Assembly (NCBI GenBank): GCA_022478985.1
Contig: JAKSZP010004220.1
Coordinates: forward strand, 1 to 64,000
Origin: Massospora cicadina
Lineage: Eukaryota > Entomophthoromycota > Entomophthoromycetes > Entomophthorales > Entomophthoraceae
DNA: 64,000 nt
Direction of reading: 5' to 3'
The notes below the pieces were generated by a model. The model made no database searches. It was not told the DNA's origin and saw only the letters and a list, made by a program, of their open reading frames with translations. Position 1 is the stretch's first letter, and every line of letters begins with the position of its first letter. Of the stretch, positions 45,480 to 56,087 are shown piece after piece. Both the position numbers and the translations under genes were made by a program.

Positions 45480-46380
45480 TTTTTATAAAGAGATTTTTGC
45501 CATTGATGACCACAATTTAGGGTGCACGTGGGGAATTGTACTTTGACTGGACACAGGTGATTATCCCCCCATCAAGTCCCGGCCAATCCTCCAATCTAGA
45601 GCAGTAGAAGAAGTCATCACTGAGAAAATTGATAAGTTGCTGGAGCAAGGAATTCTTGAACTGTCAAAGAGACTGTGGGCTTCACCCATCCTAATTGTCA
45701 AAAAGAAGGACAGTACCCACCAGGTAGTGATAGACTACTGCAAGCTCAACAGCATTATAAAAAAGGACTTATACCATTTTTCACGAATTGACAATGCTTT
45801 GACCAGTTGGGAGGAGCTTGTTACTTCTTGGCGATGGATTTGATATCTAAACATTGGAAGATCAAGTTACCCACAGTGAGACAAAAGAAATGCGCCATTA
45901 TCACGTCTAAAGGGCTTTTTCAACCGACTCATATGCCACAAGGGCTGTGTAATGCCCCAGCTACATTCCAACGGGCGATGGACACTATCCTTGGCAACTT
46001 AAAGTTATTATGTATTCTTGTATACTTTGACAATATCAATATATTCTCCCACACGTTTTCTGAGCACCTTACCCATTTGGAGGAGGTATTCTGCCAATTG
46101 GTTAAGGCCAACATCAAGATCAAGCCCCGAAGATGCCACTTTTCCATGATCATCTGGAGTACCTCAGGTTTGTGGTAGATGTTACAGGGCTGCGGCCCCA
46201 GCTAGTCAAATTGTAGGCTAATTAAAAGATGATTATACAAACAGTAAGCGTGATTTACAAGTATTTTTAGGGAAGGTCAGCTATTACCGTCACTTTACAC
46301 CCAGCTTTAGTTGTATTGGAAGTCCGTTGTTTAAGTTATTAAAGAACGATGTGGCATTTGAATGGCTGGAACGTTGACAA
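45480..46380 (+). pseudogene. G2b reverse transcriptase
   Basis: SPILIVKKKDSTHQVVIDYC, LNSIIKKDLYHFSRIDNAL, CYFLAMDLISKHWKIKLPT, MPQGLCNAPATFQRAMDTIL and LCILVYFDNINIFSHTF. The catalytic YLDD reads YFDN, so the second Asp is lost. Frameshift near 45810. Confidence 0.87.
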
Positions 46381-46850
46381 TGCTCCTTCAATACACTTTG
46401 GATGGCGCTAAGCAGTGTACCAGTGCTGCAATATCCCTATTTCAATACAGAGTTTATCATCCAGACGGATTCGTCTCTTTCTTCTGTTGGGGAGGTTCTA
46501 TCCCAAAAAGACTATGAGGAGGAGGAGCACACCATTGCATACTGCAGTTAAACCTGAACTGCCGTGAGCATAATTATACTGCTACTTAGTGAGAGTGCTT
46601 AGCGGTGATCTATGCTTATAAAGAAATTTAGATTATACTTGCATGGAGTGAAGTTCAATGTCATAACGGATCACGATTTGTTATGCTGGTTGCAGAACCT
46701 CAAGGTGCCTGAAGGGCGGCTAGCCCAATGGACTCTCAATCTGCAGCCTTATAATTTTAAAATTCTTTACCATCCTTGAGCCAAACACTAAAATGCAGAT
46801 TGCTTATTGAGATTTCCCACAATAGTGATTATGAAGGATCTGAGCGACAT
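46381..46850 (+). pseudogene. G2b RNase H
   Basis: Blocks in shifting frames: an IQTDSSLSSVGEVLS-like motif near 46460, a YTATXXECLAVIYAYKEI-like segment near 46590 and a TDHDLLCWLQNLKVPEGRL-like segment near 46670. Strong decay. Confidence 0.72.
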
Positions 46851-48062
46851 AATGTTTGATAAGATGTTAAGCGTAAAATACAATGGTGAACCGCATCAAG
46901 TCATCAAAGTATCATATGGGATAAAGGCCAATATGTTCCAGAAAAAATGGTGAGTTGTACAAGAGTATGGGGGACACTAAGGTGAATATCCCGAGGCCTT
47001 CTGCCTGACCAAACATTATCATGAGTGCACACTGAGAAGTTGTACATGGTGGAGTACTTAAGACCCTGGAATTGTTGCGACCTTGGTACCACTGGAAAAG
47101 CATGCAATTTGATGTGCTTGAAACCATTTCCTGCTGCCACCCAGTGCTAAGTGGAAAAGCCGTTCTGCCAGAAGACTTCCTACTGACTAGTGAAACCACA
47201 TTTTTCTTGACATACAGTTTCCCTGGTTTATGTTGGTCCTCTGCCGACTGGGGCTAACCAGTCTAAATACATTCTGATGGCAATTGACCACTTGATCTGA
47301 AGGGTCAAAGCATGGGCAATATGTGACCTGGGGGCAGTCACAGCTCTAAGTTTGTGATGGAATGTATCATTCAGAAACATGGCTGTCCTCAGTTCAAACT
47401 TACTAACAACGGGACCAACTTCATCTCTCATTACTTACCCAAGCTCAATGAATTGATGGCCATCCGCAGAGTTCTGATGACCCCATATCACCCTGAGTCC
47501 AATGGTATGGTCGAGCAAGTTAATGGAACTTTGGTGAACATACTTTGGAAGTTGGTAATGGATTGGCCTTCTGATTGTAGTTCACTCCTTTCCACGACCA
47601 TTTTCGCTTATAACATCAGCTATCATTATACCGCGGGGAAAAGCCCCTTTCAGCTACTATATGGATGACACCCAGCTCTTCCAGCACTGCTCTATTCCTG
47701 CATAGAGGATATCATCAGATTGGACCCCCAACGTTGTTTGGATAAGCTAGCCAACACATAATCAATCTGCAAACTGAAGCGTAGAAATCCAGATTAGCCA
47801 AGAAAATAAAAAATCAGGCTTCTGACCAGGTATGGCGTAGTGGGCTAGCACAGTTCAAAGATGGGGACCTGATTCTTTTTGTGTTCAACATGGGTTTGGC
47901 AAAACATAAATTGTCCAGTATTTGAATTGGTTCGTTCAAAGTTATTGAGCAAACAGGTGTTGAAGCCTATACCATTAAGGACCCCGCGAGTGGTCAGATT
48001 ATCAACTGAGTGAATGCAAAGTTCCTCTAGGCGTATAAGCAATAAGAGCCTTATTGTCCAGT
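46851..48062 (+). pseudogene. G2b integrase with GPF module
   Basis: Finger region near 47000-47140. Core: FKLTNNGTNFISHYLPKLNE (second Asp reads Asn, TNN for TDN) and YHPESNGMVEQVNGTLVNIL with the Glu. AYNISYHYTAGKSPFQLLYG follows. Near 47930 a degraded GPF segment (IGSFKVIEQTG). Open block 47354-47668. Confidence 0.85.
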
Positions 48063-48074
48063 CAAGGGGGGTAA
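48063..48074 (+). other. G2b polypurine tract
   Basis: CAAGGGGGGTAA immediately before the 3' LTR; matches the G2a tract in position and composition. Confidence 0.7.
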
Positions 48075-48662
48075 TGTCACGATTCTGATATGATTGGACA
48101 ATAAGCCCTAAATCATTACAGCAGAATGGGTAGAATCCACTGAGCCTGTTTATGAGTTACAAGTATTTGAGCACCTTAGGACGAGGCGATATTGGGTTGG
48201 AAGGTATATTGGATAGCCTATGAATCAGGCGATAATGTAATGTTGATGAACAACAAATAATGAGATGTTGACATACAATAGATATTGAGTGGATCATCTC
48301 AAACTAAGGTAATCATGAATTTAATAATTGATGAACACTGCTGGAACCAATGAGAATATGGCTGGAAGATTAGTCTAAGCAAAAGGGCTGGTATTGACTG
48401 AGGTCGCTGAAATATCAGTGATAAGAGAAGATTGAAAAGAGGATGTTGTTAGTAGAAGAGAGAGCAGCCACAGAGGATCCGCTGAAAGTATTAAATTAAA
48501 TAAAGAAGTGTGATTGGGGAAATTGTTACATATTTATTAAAGGTTTATTCTGTCATTTTGAGGATGATAATCCCCATATCGTTGGTCCTATTGCTCCTTG
48601 GGCATAATCTTGTTCAGAAAAACCCTCGGCATATCTTGGATATACCACCAAAAATTATAACA
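48075..48662 (+). repeat. G2b 3' LTR
   Basis: 588 bases, TGTCACGATTCTG to AAAATTATAACA; partner of 22555-23134. Confidence 0.92.
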
Positions 48663-48900
48663 AGGTCATAAAATCAAGGAGGGGGCAGCTATTCTTCCAG
48701 GTCACTGTGTTGAGCTTACAATAATCCATGACAACGCGTGGTTCCCATACTTTTCCAAAAAAGAAGAAGTGGAGATGCTCAGGGACTTCTTGGGAGACCA
48801 AAAATCTTAAAATTAAAAAGTTCCTTGAGTTTGGTGGTAACTTGGGCCTCTTATATCTTTCTCTTCCAATAGAGTATGAGAATATGGGTGAAGTTTCCAC
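48663..48900 (-). pseudogene. Gy-D reverse transcriptase, fingers
   Basis: Minus strand: VTTKLKEFLNFKIL-type segment, then RVVMDYCKLNTVTWKNSCPL and LLDFMT, where G2b interrupts. The next block, beginning with DSLWLLAWPNIFS, is at 22554. Confidence 0.78.
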
Positions 48901-50040
48901 ATCTCCACATTATGTACAACTCTTTATCTTGCCAAAGTCATACATGGACGTGGAGAAAAGGTATATATTCCTCCAGGAGCCCATCCAAATTTTTTTGTTC
49001 TGGGGTAAGCCTTCCCTCTGGAATTGGTGACTAGCACCACAGTGGGAGGCTCTTCTAAACCATAATCACGTATGCTTATGAACCCCTGAAAAAGATGATA
49101 TTATTGACCGGTACTAAGCATAAGTAAGTGATGTAGTATTTAAGCCAAAGTATGAACCTTTGCAGTCTGGTTACATTAATATAGATGTGGAGCCAGCTTA
49201 TGTAGGGTCAAGGATACCTTGGCAGGTTAGAACTTCTATTGCGGATGGATTTTAAGCCCCACAGATTTTTATAAGGCTCCCAGGTGGTATATTTGCATAA
49301 CCCGGTGATTATTATAATCTGAAATCTCAGAGGGATTACTAAAAACTCTGGCGAATATAAAGGCATCCCTTCAACCCCATCCACTATGTAGGGGGTAATT
49401 TTAAATGAAACCCCAGTATGGTAGTCAAGTTAGTCAATCCAGTTTATGGTCTCCTAAATACAAGTCTGAGGCTTTAATCGCTCTTTGCTGTCCTTGGCAG
49501 TTATAGACACCAATGGAATGTGAGTACTGAGAAAAATAGAAAGCCTTTTATGTTTTGAACAGTGGCAAGTATTATCAGAGAATTTAGGGTGCCCATCAGT
49601 AACTCATAGATAAAGTACCTAAAACTATATCTGAGGCATTAAAAATTGTCTCAAAACTGAGTGGGAGCGCGGAGTATGCCCCTAAGGATTGGATGCATTG
49701 TGGCCCAACAGTTCTGTATTCAATGTAGTGAGGCAGATTGGGCGCAATCATAGTTTTTTTAGTTTGGAGGAAATTACATCCACTGGTTACCTGCTATCAA
49801 TTATGGTGAGTATAAGGATTTTATAAACTTTGACCACAACACGAGTAACCAAACTAATGGATTGGGCAATAAGGTGAAACTATTAGTGACTTGTCAGAAA
49901 AATAAGAAGTTAAGAAGTTTATTATTTAAATGGTATAAATCATTATTCAAGGGTTCTCTAATGGCGACCTCTGTGGGGCTTTCAGGCTTGATCAGAGGCA
50001 TAATGGGGGTAGAGCGTCAACATAAAAGCCTATGTCTTTA
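48901..50040 (-). pseudogene. Gy-D protease region and dUTPase-like linker
   Basis: Around 49370-49090 the minus strand reads EGMPLYSPEFLVIPLRFQII, parallel to EGIPFYAADEVFIKPGEQ of G1, then GILDPT-AGS at 49193-49219 (a stop in place of Tyr), parallel to GILDPAY of G1. A protease should lie between about 49500 and 50000, but I cannot point to its DTG. Confidence 0.5.
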
Positions 50041-50873
50041 TTATGGCCTCTCTTTAAATACAGCTTGCATTATTCCTCTTCCGCCAAATTTTATAGCACT
50101 ACTCCTTGGTGTGTCTGCAGCATTTGAAATAAAACAAATGGTCACATCATTCTCCTTGGCCTCCAGCGCAAGCATCCTAGGTCTAGGAGGGTACTGAACC
50201 ATAGAGGAATACTTGTTCAAAGTGGGTGCGTAGATTTTTTTGAGAGCCTCTTTGTTGTCACATACTCTGATAAAGGTTCGTTTAAGATCTATTATGTGGA
50301 GCTGAACATTGGGCCAAAAATTGATCATGGAAAGTACTTTTGTAATAGCATTATATAAAGAGATCCAATTAGTATTACTTAGCGGTTGCACACTAGAATA
50401 AAAACAACATGAGAAATAAAAAGAATTTCTCCTTTGTTGAGGCGAATGGCCATGAAGGCTCGTTTTGACTTGGGTCTGATCAGAGCCAAATTCCTGTATG
50501 AGAGATGTCTTAACCTGGGACCAGATCTGGCATTCATGAAGGTATGTTTCATAATTTCACAGGCTTCCCACACAGGGAGGAATAGATATGCTTGATCTTT
50601 TGGTGATTAGTAGCCTCTTCTATAGCACTCTCAAAAGCGTTTAAAAACGATAAAATGCTTTCTTGGCCTGGAACAAATTGTTCCTTGAAGCTAGTCTTGA
50701 AAACTAATCAAACATGTGCAGAGAGAGCATGGAATCCAGCTTTTGATAATCTGGCTAAGCTCAGTAGACAATGACTCAGTATATTTGCATAGAGCCTGCT
50801 GGTACATTTGTCTTTGTATATTATCTGAGTCATCATGAAATTCATACTAGCATTGATTGATAGTTCTGGCGTT
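50041..50873 (-). pseudogene. Gy-D gag, capsid region
   Basis: Minus strand: NIQRQMYQQALCKYTESLST, then FKEQFVPGQESILSFL (50690-50643) and NAFESAIEEATNHQKIKHIY, homologous to the G1 gag block FKDQYIPGEGSIATFL. Further blocks: HTFMNARSGPRLRHLSY and the 116-codon open frame 50041-50391. Frameshifts separate them. Confidence 0.75.
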
Positions 50874-50878
50874 GGCCT

Positions 50879-51894
50879 TATCGAAAAACTAACCAGATGG
50901 ATCCTCCCAATAGTATCAGAATTAGGGGTGCCATTTAGCCAGGTGTAATTGCTGGCTAATCGCCTAGTTCAATACTATTTAATGTATCTAAATATTAATT
51001 TAAGTTTAGGTTCAGCGGACTCTGCATTCTCCGCTGAATGAAATTCATGGGTCATTGCGAGAATTTCTGGCAGAAAGCCGATAAATCCGTTATCAATCAT
51101 CCAAATATGGTTCCACTGACTTGTTTGGGAACTGGTGACTCATGCTGAGGATGCTTAAAGTTATAATTCAATTATTATATATATACAATTGACTGAAACT
51201 CATGCTGAGGATGTATTGACCTAAATCAATATTCAGTAATCAGATGAGCGGATTGGGAGGGGATTGCTACCATAAATGACTGATAATTTATTAGAATGCT
51301 GGCCTAGAGCTGAGGGGTTTCAGAGGCGCATTAGCCTACTGTATATAGTCTTTCTTTCCTCCAAATTAACATCTCTCTTTTGCCCTTATTTATTTTAATT
51401 GTTAGTAGTAAGTCAGCAAGGTTAAAATAATATGGACTGGAAATCCCTAACGTTGGTGCAAGGTGACGCATTTAAAGTGGCCAGTGCTGCCAGCTCCCGT
51501 ATCTTCCTCTTGTGAGGAACTGGAAGGGACTTGGCCAACCAGACACCAATTATGTTGCCACAGTCTGTCAACCCTGTGGGGTGCAGCGTAGGAGTGCCTT
51601 GGCTTCCCAGGTTTGGGGCAGGTCTCGCAGAGGCATGCCCAGATGGTTTGGCAAAGGGTCAGGATGGTAGGGCAGCACAGGAGTGCCTTGGAATCCCAGG
51701 ATGAAGTCAGGACTCGCCAGGGCACACCACAGGCCCTGCGGCTAAGGTGAAATCGTTGTTCTGCTGTATTGGTGAGTTGGACATGGACTCACAGGGGGTT
51801 GTTACGCCTATGAAGGCAAAATGGCAAAGGGTCAACCAGTCTCCATACTGGTTAGTCTGGTACACTATCAGAGACCACAGTCAACTTTGTTACA
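50879..51894 (+). repeat. TRIM-like element, 5' LTR
   Basis: 1016 bases ending TTTGTTACA. The start TATCGAAAAACTAACC lines up with TGATGAGAAATTAACC of the other LTR, so the TG is mutated. Contains two related subrepeats (GGAGTGCCTTGG at about 51590 and 51679). Confidence 0.82.
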
Positions 51895-51895
51895 G

Positions 51896-51914
51896 TGGTA
51901 CTCACTACATCAGG
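51896..51914 (+). other. TRIM-like element, primer-binding site
   Basis: TGGTACTCACTACATCAGG; the first 14 bases match the shared TGGTGCTCACTACA at 13. Confidence 0.72.
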
Positions 51915-52059
51915 CTCCACTAGTGAGTTGCCTGAGTAGGTGGAAGCCAGGTTAGGATGTGGAGAGAGCCACTGGTTAGGACCTGGCGCTCCTTTGAGGG
52001 GTCGCTGGGTAGGTTTGGCCCACTTCAGGATGGGTCAAGCTGTAGGATACCATCTGGTT

Positions 52060-52072
52060 AAGTGGGGGGCAA
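52060..52072 (+). other. TRIM-like element, polypurine tract
   Basis: AAGTGGGGGGCAA directly before the 3' LTR. Confidence 0.65.
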
Positions 52073-53087
52073 TGATGAGAAATTAACCAGATGAATCCTC
52101 CCAATAGTATCAGAATTAGGGGTGTCAGTTAGTCAGGTGAAATTGCTGGCTAATTGCCTAGTTCACTACTATTTAATGTTATATTAATATTAATTTGAGT
52201 TTAGGTTTGACAGAATATGTGTTCACCGCCAAATGTCATTCATGGGTCATCGTGAGAATTTCTGGCAGAAAGCCGATAAATCCGTTATCAATCATCCAAA
52301 TATGGTTCCACTGACTTGTTTGGGAACTGGTGACTCATGCTGAGGATGCTCGAAGTTAAAATTTAATAATTATTTATATACAATTGACTGCAACTCGCTC
52401 CAAGGATGGATTGAGCTAAATCAATTTTAGTAATCAGATGAGCGGATTGGGAGGGAATTGCTACCATGAATGACTGATAATTTATTGATACTGGTCTGGA
52501 GAGCTAAGGGAATTCAGAGGCGCATTAGCCTACTGTATATATAGTTGTTCTTCCCTCCAAATAAACACCTCTCTTTACCCTAATTTATTTCAACTGTTAG
52601 TAGTTAGTCAGCAAGTTTAAAATAATTAGGGGCTGGAGATCCCTGACGTTGGCACAAGGTGCGCATCTGGACTGGCTGACGCTTCCAGCTCCCATACCTT
52701 CCCCTTGTGAGGAACCAGTGAGAACCTGGTCAACTGGCCACCAATGACGTTGCCAAATGGCCGTCAACCCTGCAGGGTGCAGCGTAGGAGTGCCTTGGCT
52801 GCCCAGGATGGGGGCAGGACTTGCTGGGGCATGACCAGATGGGTTGATGAAGTTTTGGGATGGTGGGCAGTGCAGAAGTGCCTTGGACGCCCAGGATGGG
52901 GGAAGGATGCGCCGGGGCACTCCACAGGCCCTGGGGCTAAGATGAAGTCGTTGGTCTGATGTGCTGGTGGTTGGATGCAGACTCAAAGGGGGTTAGTACG
53001 CCTATGAAGGCGAAACGGCAAAGGGTCAACCAGTCTCCATACTGGTTGGCCTGGCACACTAGCGGAACCACAGTCAATTTTGCGACA
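52073..53087 (+). repeat. TRIM-like element, 3' LTR
   Basis: 1015 bases, TGATGAGAAATTAACC to TTTTGCGACA. Same subrepeats as the 5' LTR (AGTGCCTTGGCTGCCCAGGA at about 52790 and a variant at about 52880). Open frames inside (52597-52986 minus, 52744-52959 plus) are LTR sequence, not genes. Confidence 0.85.
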
Positions 53088-53092
53088 AGCCT

Positions 53093-54280
53093 TTTAAACA
53101 ATTTAGGATTTCAGATATCAGAACTTTAGACTCACAGAAACTGACGCAAGTCTATAAATTTTCATAGTTCCGTTTCATCTCATCAAAACGTTTACTAGTA
53201 AATTTTATATCTCCCATACATTCTAAATATTAAAGTCTAATGCGCTAAGAGTGATGGCAGGATTGATGGGGCTCCCATCAGGGTGAACCCCACACCCTTG
53301 AGCAATGCTTTCAATTTTTTTTGAATGTCCTTCAATTTTTTCCATCTTGCCATGCATTGGGTCCTCAGAGCCTTCAGTTTGGGGAACGTTTGACCCAGAG
53401 GGCCAGAGGGGCCTCTGGGACCCAGTCTTCCCTTAGAACAATCAGGACCTCTTGGACCTCTTCGGCCTTTGAAGCCTTTGGACCTTTCAGCGAAGGTGTC
53501 ACTCTGGAGCTGAAGTTGATCAAGCGATGATTCTATGTAGATCAACTATTGCATCAAGATGGATTACAAAGCCTGGGTCTTGGCAGTAGCCTCTGATGCA
53601 GCATTTTGGATGTATTTCTGTGCCTTGGAGGTCACACCATGTAGTTGCAGAGTAAGGTGGGTATTAATAGATACAGACATCCCAGAGTCTAACAGTGCGA
53701 TTTTTACTTTTAGCTCCATTGATGAGGCAATGGTTGTCATGGATGGCTTCCCAAATGGATTAAACCTAAGCAGACCAGCCTTGTAAATTCACCGGGTTTT
53801 AGTTAAAGCCCTGCATTAATCCCAGCTGTTGTAACATGTCTTAATGATGTAATCCAACCAGTTGAGGAGATGATAAAGGACTGGATCTACAAACTGCCAC
53901 AGTCAGGGTTCTGCTCCACTAACCAACTCCTTACTGGCTAAAACAGCTGATCTGTATTTTCTCTGCATGTAAAGGGGGACAGCAGAAGCTCAAGAATAAC
54001 TGGGCTGGGTCTTAATGTATTTACCCATATAGAAGCTGCTGGATGGTGTTGGCTAGGCTGTCAGTTTAGAGATAGAAAAGACTGGGGTTCAATTTGGGAA
54101 GGTTAAACTTAAAAGTAGCCCTGAGTTTCAGGATCTCAGGTTGAATCAGTTGTACCTCAAATTGAGAATGTCTAATTCATAAGGTAATGCTCCTTGCCCC
54201 ATTGGAGAAAGAGAATTTGTTAATTAGCGTTATATTCCATGTTTAGTGATTAACATTTTTACTGATTAAATATTGGGGTT
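53093..54280 (-). pseudogene. Gy-D gag N-terminal region with coiled coil and collagen-like repeat
   Basis: Minus strand. About 53740-53477: an Ala/Leu/Gln-rich, probably coiled-coil stretch (NTHLTLQLHGVTSKAQKY, IQNAASEATAKTQAL, IESSLDQLQLQSDTF), one frame with two stops. 53476-53387: ten Gly-X-Y triplets, starting GFK GRR GPR GPD CSK and ending GPS GPL GQT; one Gly reads Cys. After a frameshift: MEKIEGHSKKIESIAQG, again helical. The reading continues across the TRIM-like element into the capsid part. 53800-54280 holds decayed leader with no clear domain. Confidence 0.62.
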
Positions 54281-54297
54281 CCCTATAATGAGCACTA
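54281..54297 (-). other. Gy-D primer-binding site
   Basis: Plus strand CCCTATAATGAGCACTA; 14 of 17 match CCCTGTAGTGAGCACCA. All differences are transitions. Confidence 0.7.
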
Positions 54298-54302
54298 AGA
54301 TT

Positions 54303-54800
54303 TGTGGCTTTCACCAAGAAAAAGGCCAGATACAAACAGTTTTTGGGTGACTGGAGCAGTAGAGAATAGAAGTCGTGAGTAGTCTTTGAAATGGCTTTAA
54401 AGATTGAAATGCTTAAGAGAGGCGAGGGCGTAGCACTCTTGCTTCTTCAGGGCCCGGATTATATACGCTATCCTGGGTTACAATACTATCTATCATAGCT
54501 AGTGACGAAGCAAGGTTAAATACAAAATTGCTATTAAAATATACAATATTTATATTTTAAAGTTTTTAATATCTATAGGTTGGCTAGGTGTCCTGTGGTA
54601 GATAGAGTACTCAAGTCCTCTTTGATCAGAATCTTCACTTTTCATTTTATTATGGGGGTAAAGCTGAAGCCAATCCCTTGATTTGCTTTAGTATTTTTGT
54701 CCTTCCGTTGTGTGAGCGCTTCCAGATGGTGTTTCCTGATGTCGATATGGAGTCTCATCAGTTGACAACTTTCAGATTTCCTTAAAAAATCTTTTCCTGT
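54303..54800 (-). repeat. Gy-D 5' LTR (outer boundary not resolved)
   Basis: The inner end TGTGGCTTTCACC follows the primer site. Further right the sequence grades into Gy-E RNase H remnants (recognisable from about 54880). The partner LTR is not in the window. Confidence 0.5.
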
Positions 54801-54879
54801 TTAAGGGAAGATGCTCAATTTATGACAATCCAGATGATTTTGGTATGCTTAATCCCAGAGGAGGATGATTTAGAAGTAT

Positions 54880-56074
54880 ATTGGTCTGATATTGAGATAA
54901 TTTGGGCCGTTCTTTAGTATGAACGCTGACAATTGGAATATAACAATATAAGATATGGTCAGACAAACTCTCAGTTTGTTAAAGGCCAATTGACACTTAC
55001 TCATCTAGTCAGATTGTGCTCACAAAATAACAAATGGAATAAAGCTTCCATCAGTTTTACTAAAAATCTCAATATTTGGTGATAGGAATTAACAATTAAC
55101 AAGATACTTAATTGTCTCACTTGCTCTTTGACAGCTTCATACTTTCAATTGCTTCAACCTTATCTGGTGAGGCCGTAATCCCTGCTTATCAATAACAAAT
55201 CAAGATACATTGATTTTTCTTTAAAGTTGCACTTAAATGACATATTTTCAAATCATCCTCATCAAGGATAATGAAGACTTAGCCCAAGTGCTGTAATTGC
55301 TCATATAACGTTCTTGAATATATGTATATATCATATAGATTAGCTAGTATGCAGTAGTTTTTGAAATCACATAAGATACTATCCAAATCGTGTTGAAAAA
55401 TTACAGGAACGTTGCATAACCCTTTATACAGAAAATGGGGTGATAAAAGCATTATTCCATAATCATGTTAAATTTCTCCTGTTCAGACTTGTGCAACCCA
55501 AAATTTAATAACTAAAAGTAAATATATAGCAAAAAATATATTGCACCACACAAACGGTCTAGTGCATAATCAATGCATGGCAAAGATTTGAAATCCTTTT
55601 TATTGTTACTATTAAGCTTCCAGTAGTTAATCACTTCACTGTTAAAGTTGTCATCTTTTTTATAAATATGACTTAAGAAACCCAGTGGAACCTTGGAAGG
55701 CACTGAAATCCTTAGTTGTATTTTCTGGTTAGCTTCTTCATATCTTCTTCATTAGAAACTTTTGATTTCCTTATAAGAAGTTGGAAAAAAGAAACTCATT
55801 TCCAGTTTCAATATAGTGTAACAAATCTGTGCACAACCTGATTATTATTGTCATTATATAAGTTTACCTTATATTGTCAAAAAAAGCTAACGCTTTATAT
55901 TTGAAACTTGGTAAGAAAAGAAACATTTATTTAATGGATTAGAAAAGCTGAATGAATTTTATTGCCATCAAGCCCAAGTTCATCCATATTATTTAAATAT
56001 AAATGTTATGTAATTCTTATAATAATATATAAATAATACAAGCAACAACTTGAAGTAATTAGAGATGAAGGGGG
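54880..56074 (-). pseudogene. Gy-E reverse transcriptase and RNase H start
   Basis: Minus strand: a pre-RT HYIETGNEF motif (TGDAPP counterpart), KVPLGFLSHIYKKDDNFN, VINYWKLNSNNKKDFKSLP and CIDYALDRLCGAIYF (55703-55512), GLCNVPVIFQHDLDSIL, and LYDIYIYSRTLYEQLQHLG where YLDD reads LYDI. An AFNKLRVCL-type RNase H start follows near 54990. Confidence 0.75.
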
Positions 56075-56087
56075 TAGGAATATACAT
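56075..56087 (+). repeat. Target-site duplication of LINE-B2 (left; right copy 57996-58008)
   Basis: TAGGAATATACAT and TAGGAATATAAAT, 12 of 13 identical. Confidence 0.87.

Larger units (their letters stand above)
22555..48662 (+). mobile_element. Ty3/gypsy element G2b, interrupted by LINE-A2 and G3
   Basis: Same family as G2a. 5' LTR 22555-23134, primer site 23136-23152, gag 23199-23374 and 28631-29700, protease 29740-29872 and 44720-44850, dUTPase-like domain, RT, RNase H, integrase, 3' LTR 48075-48662. Its own length without the insertions is about 6.0 kb. Flanking 5-mers GAGTC and AGGTC agree weakly. The insertion is proven by the Gy-D RT, whose two halves flank it. Confidence 0.88.
50879..53087 (+). 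mobile_element. TRIM-like minimal LTR element
   Basis: Two LTRs (50879-51894 and 52073-53087) surround only 178 bases containing a primer site and a polypurine tract. No coding capacity. Flanking 5-mers GGCCT (50874-50878) and AGCCT (53088-53092) agree at 4 of 5. It lies in the Gy-D gag. It must have relied on proteins of another element (inference). The LTRs differ at many positions, so it is old. Confidence 0.82.
19718..54800 (-). mobile_element. Ty3/gypsy element Gy-D (minus strand), heavily interrupted
   Basis: Read right to left: LTR from 54303, primer site 54281-54297, gag with collagen-like part, [TRIM-like element], gag capsid, dUTPase-like linker, RT start (48900-48663), [G2b], RT rest and RNase H (22554-21500), [divergent solo LTR], H2C2/integrase (20290-19718), cut by G1. 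Pieces fit end to end: the RT fingers end at 48663 and the next RT block begins at 22554. The remainder is beyond G1, left of the window. Confidence 0.8.

Noticed and set aside
52597..52986. A proline-rich 129-codon frame as a gene
   Set aside because: It is LTR sequence of the TRIM-like element; a related frame occurs in the other LTR (51447-51725), produced by the subrepeats.
53387..53476. Host collagen gene exon
   Set aside because: The stretch sits between primer site and capsid of Gy-D, without splice-site structure or further collagen sequence nearby; gag context is more economical, though capture from a host is possible.
53559..53786. A plus-strand 75-codon frame
   Set aside because: It is the complement of the coiled-coil part of the Gy-D gag, which has the better composition and context.
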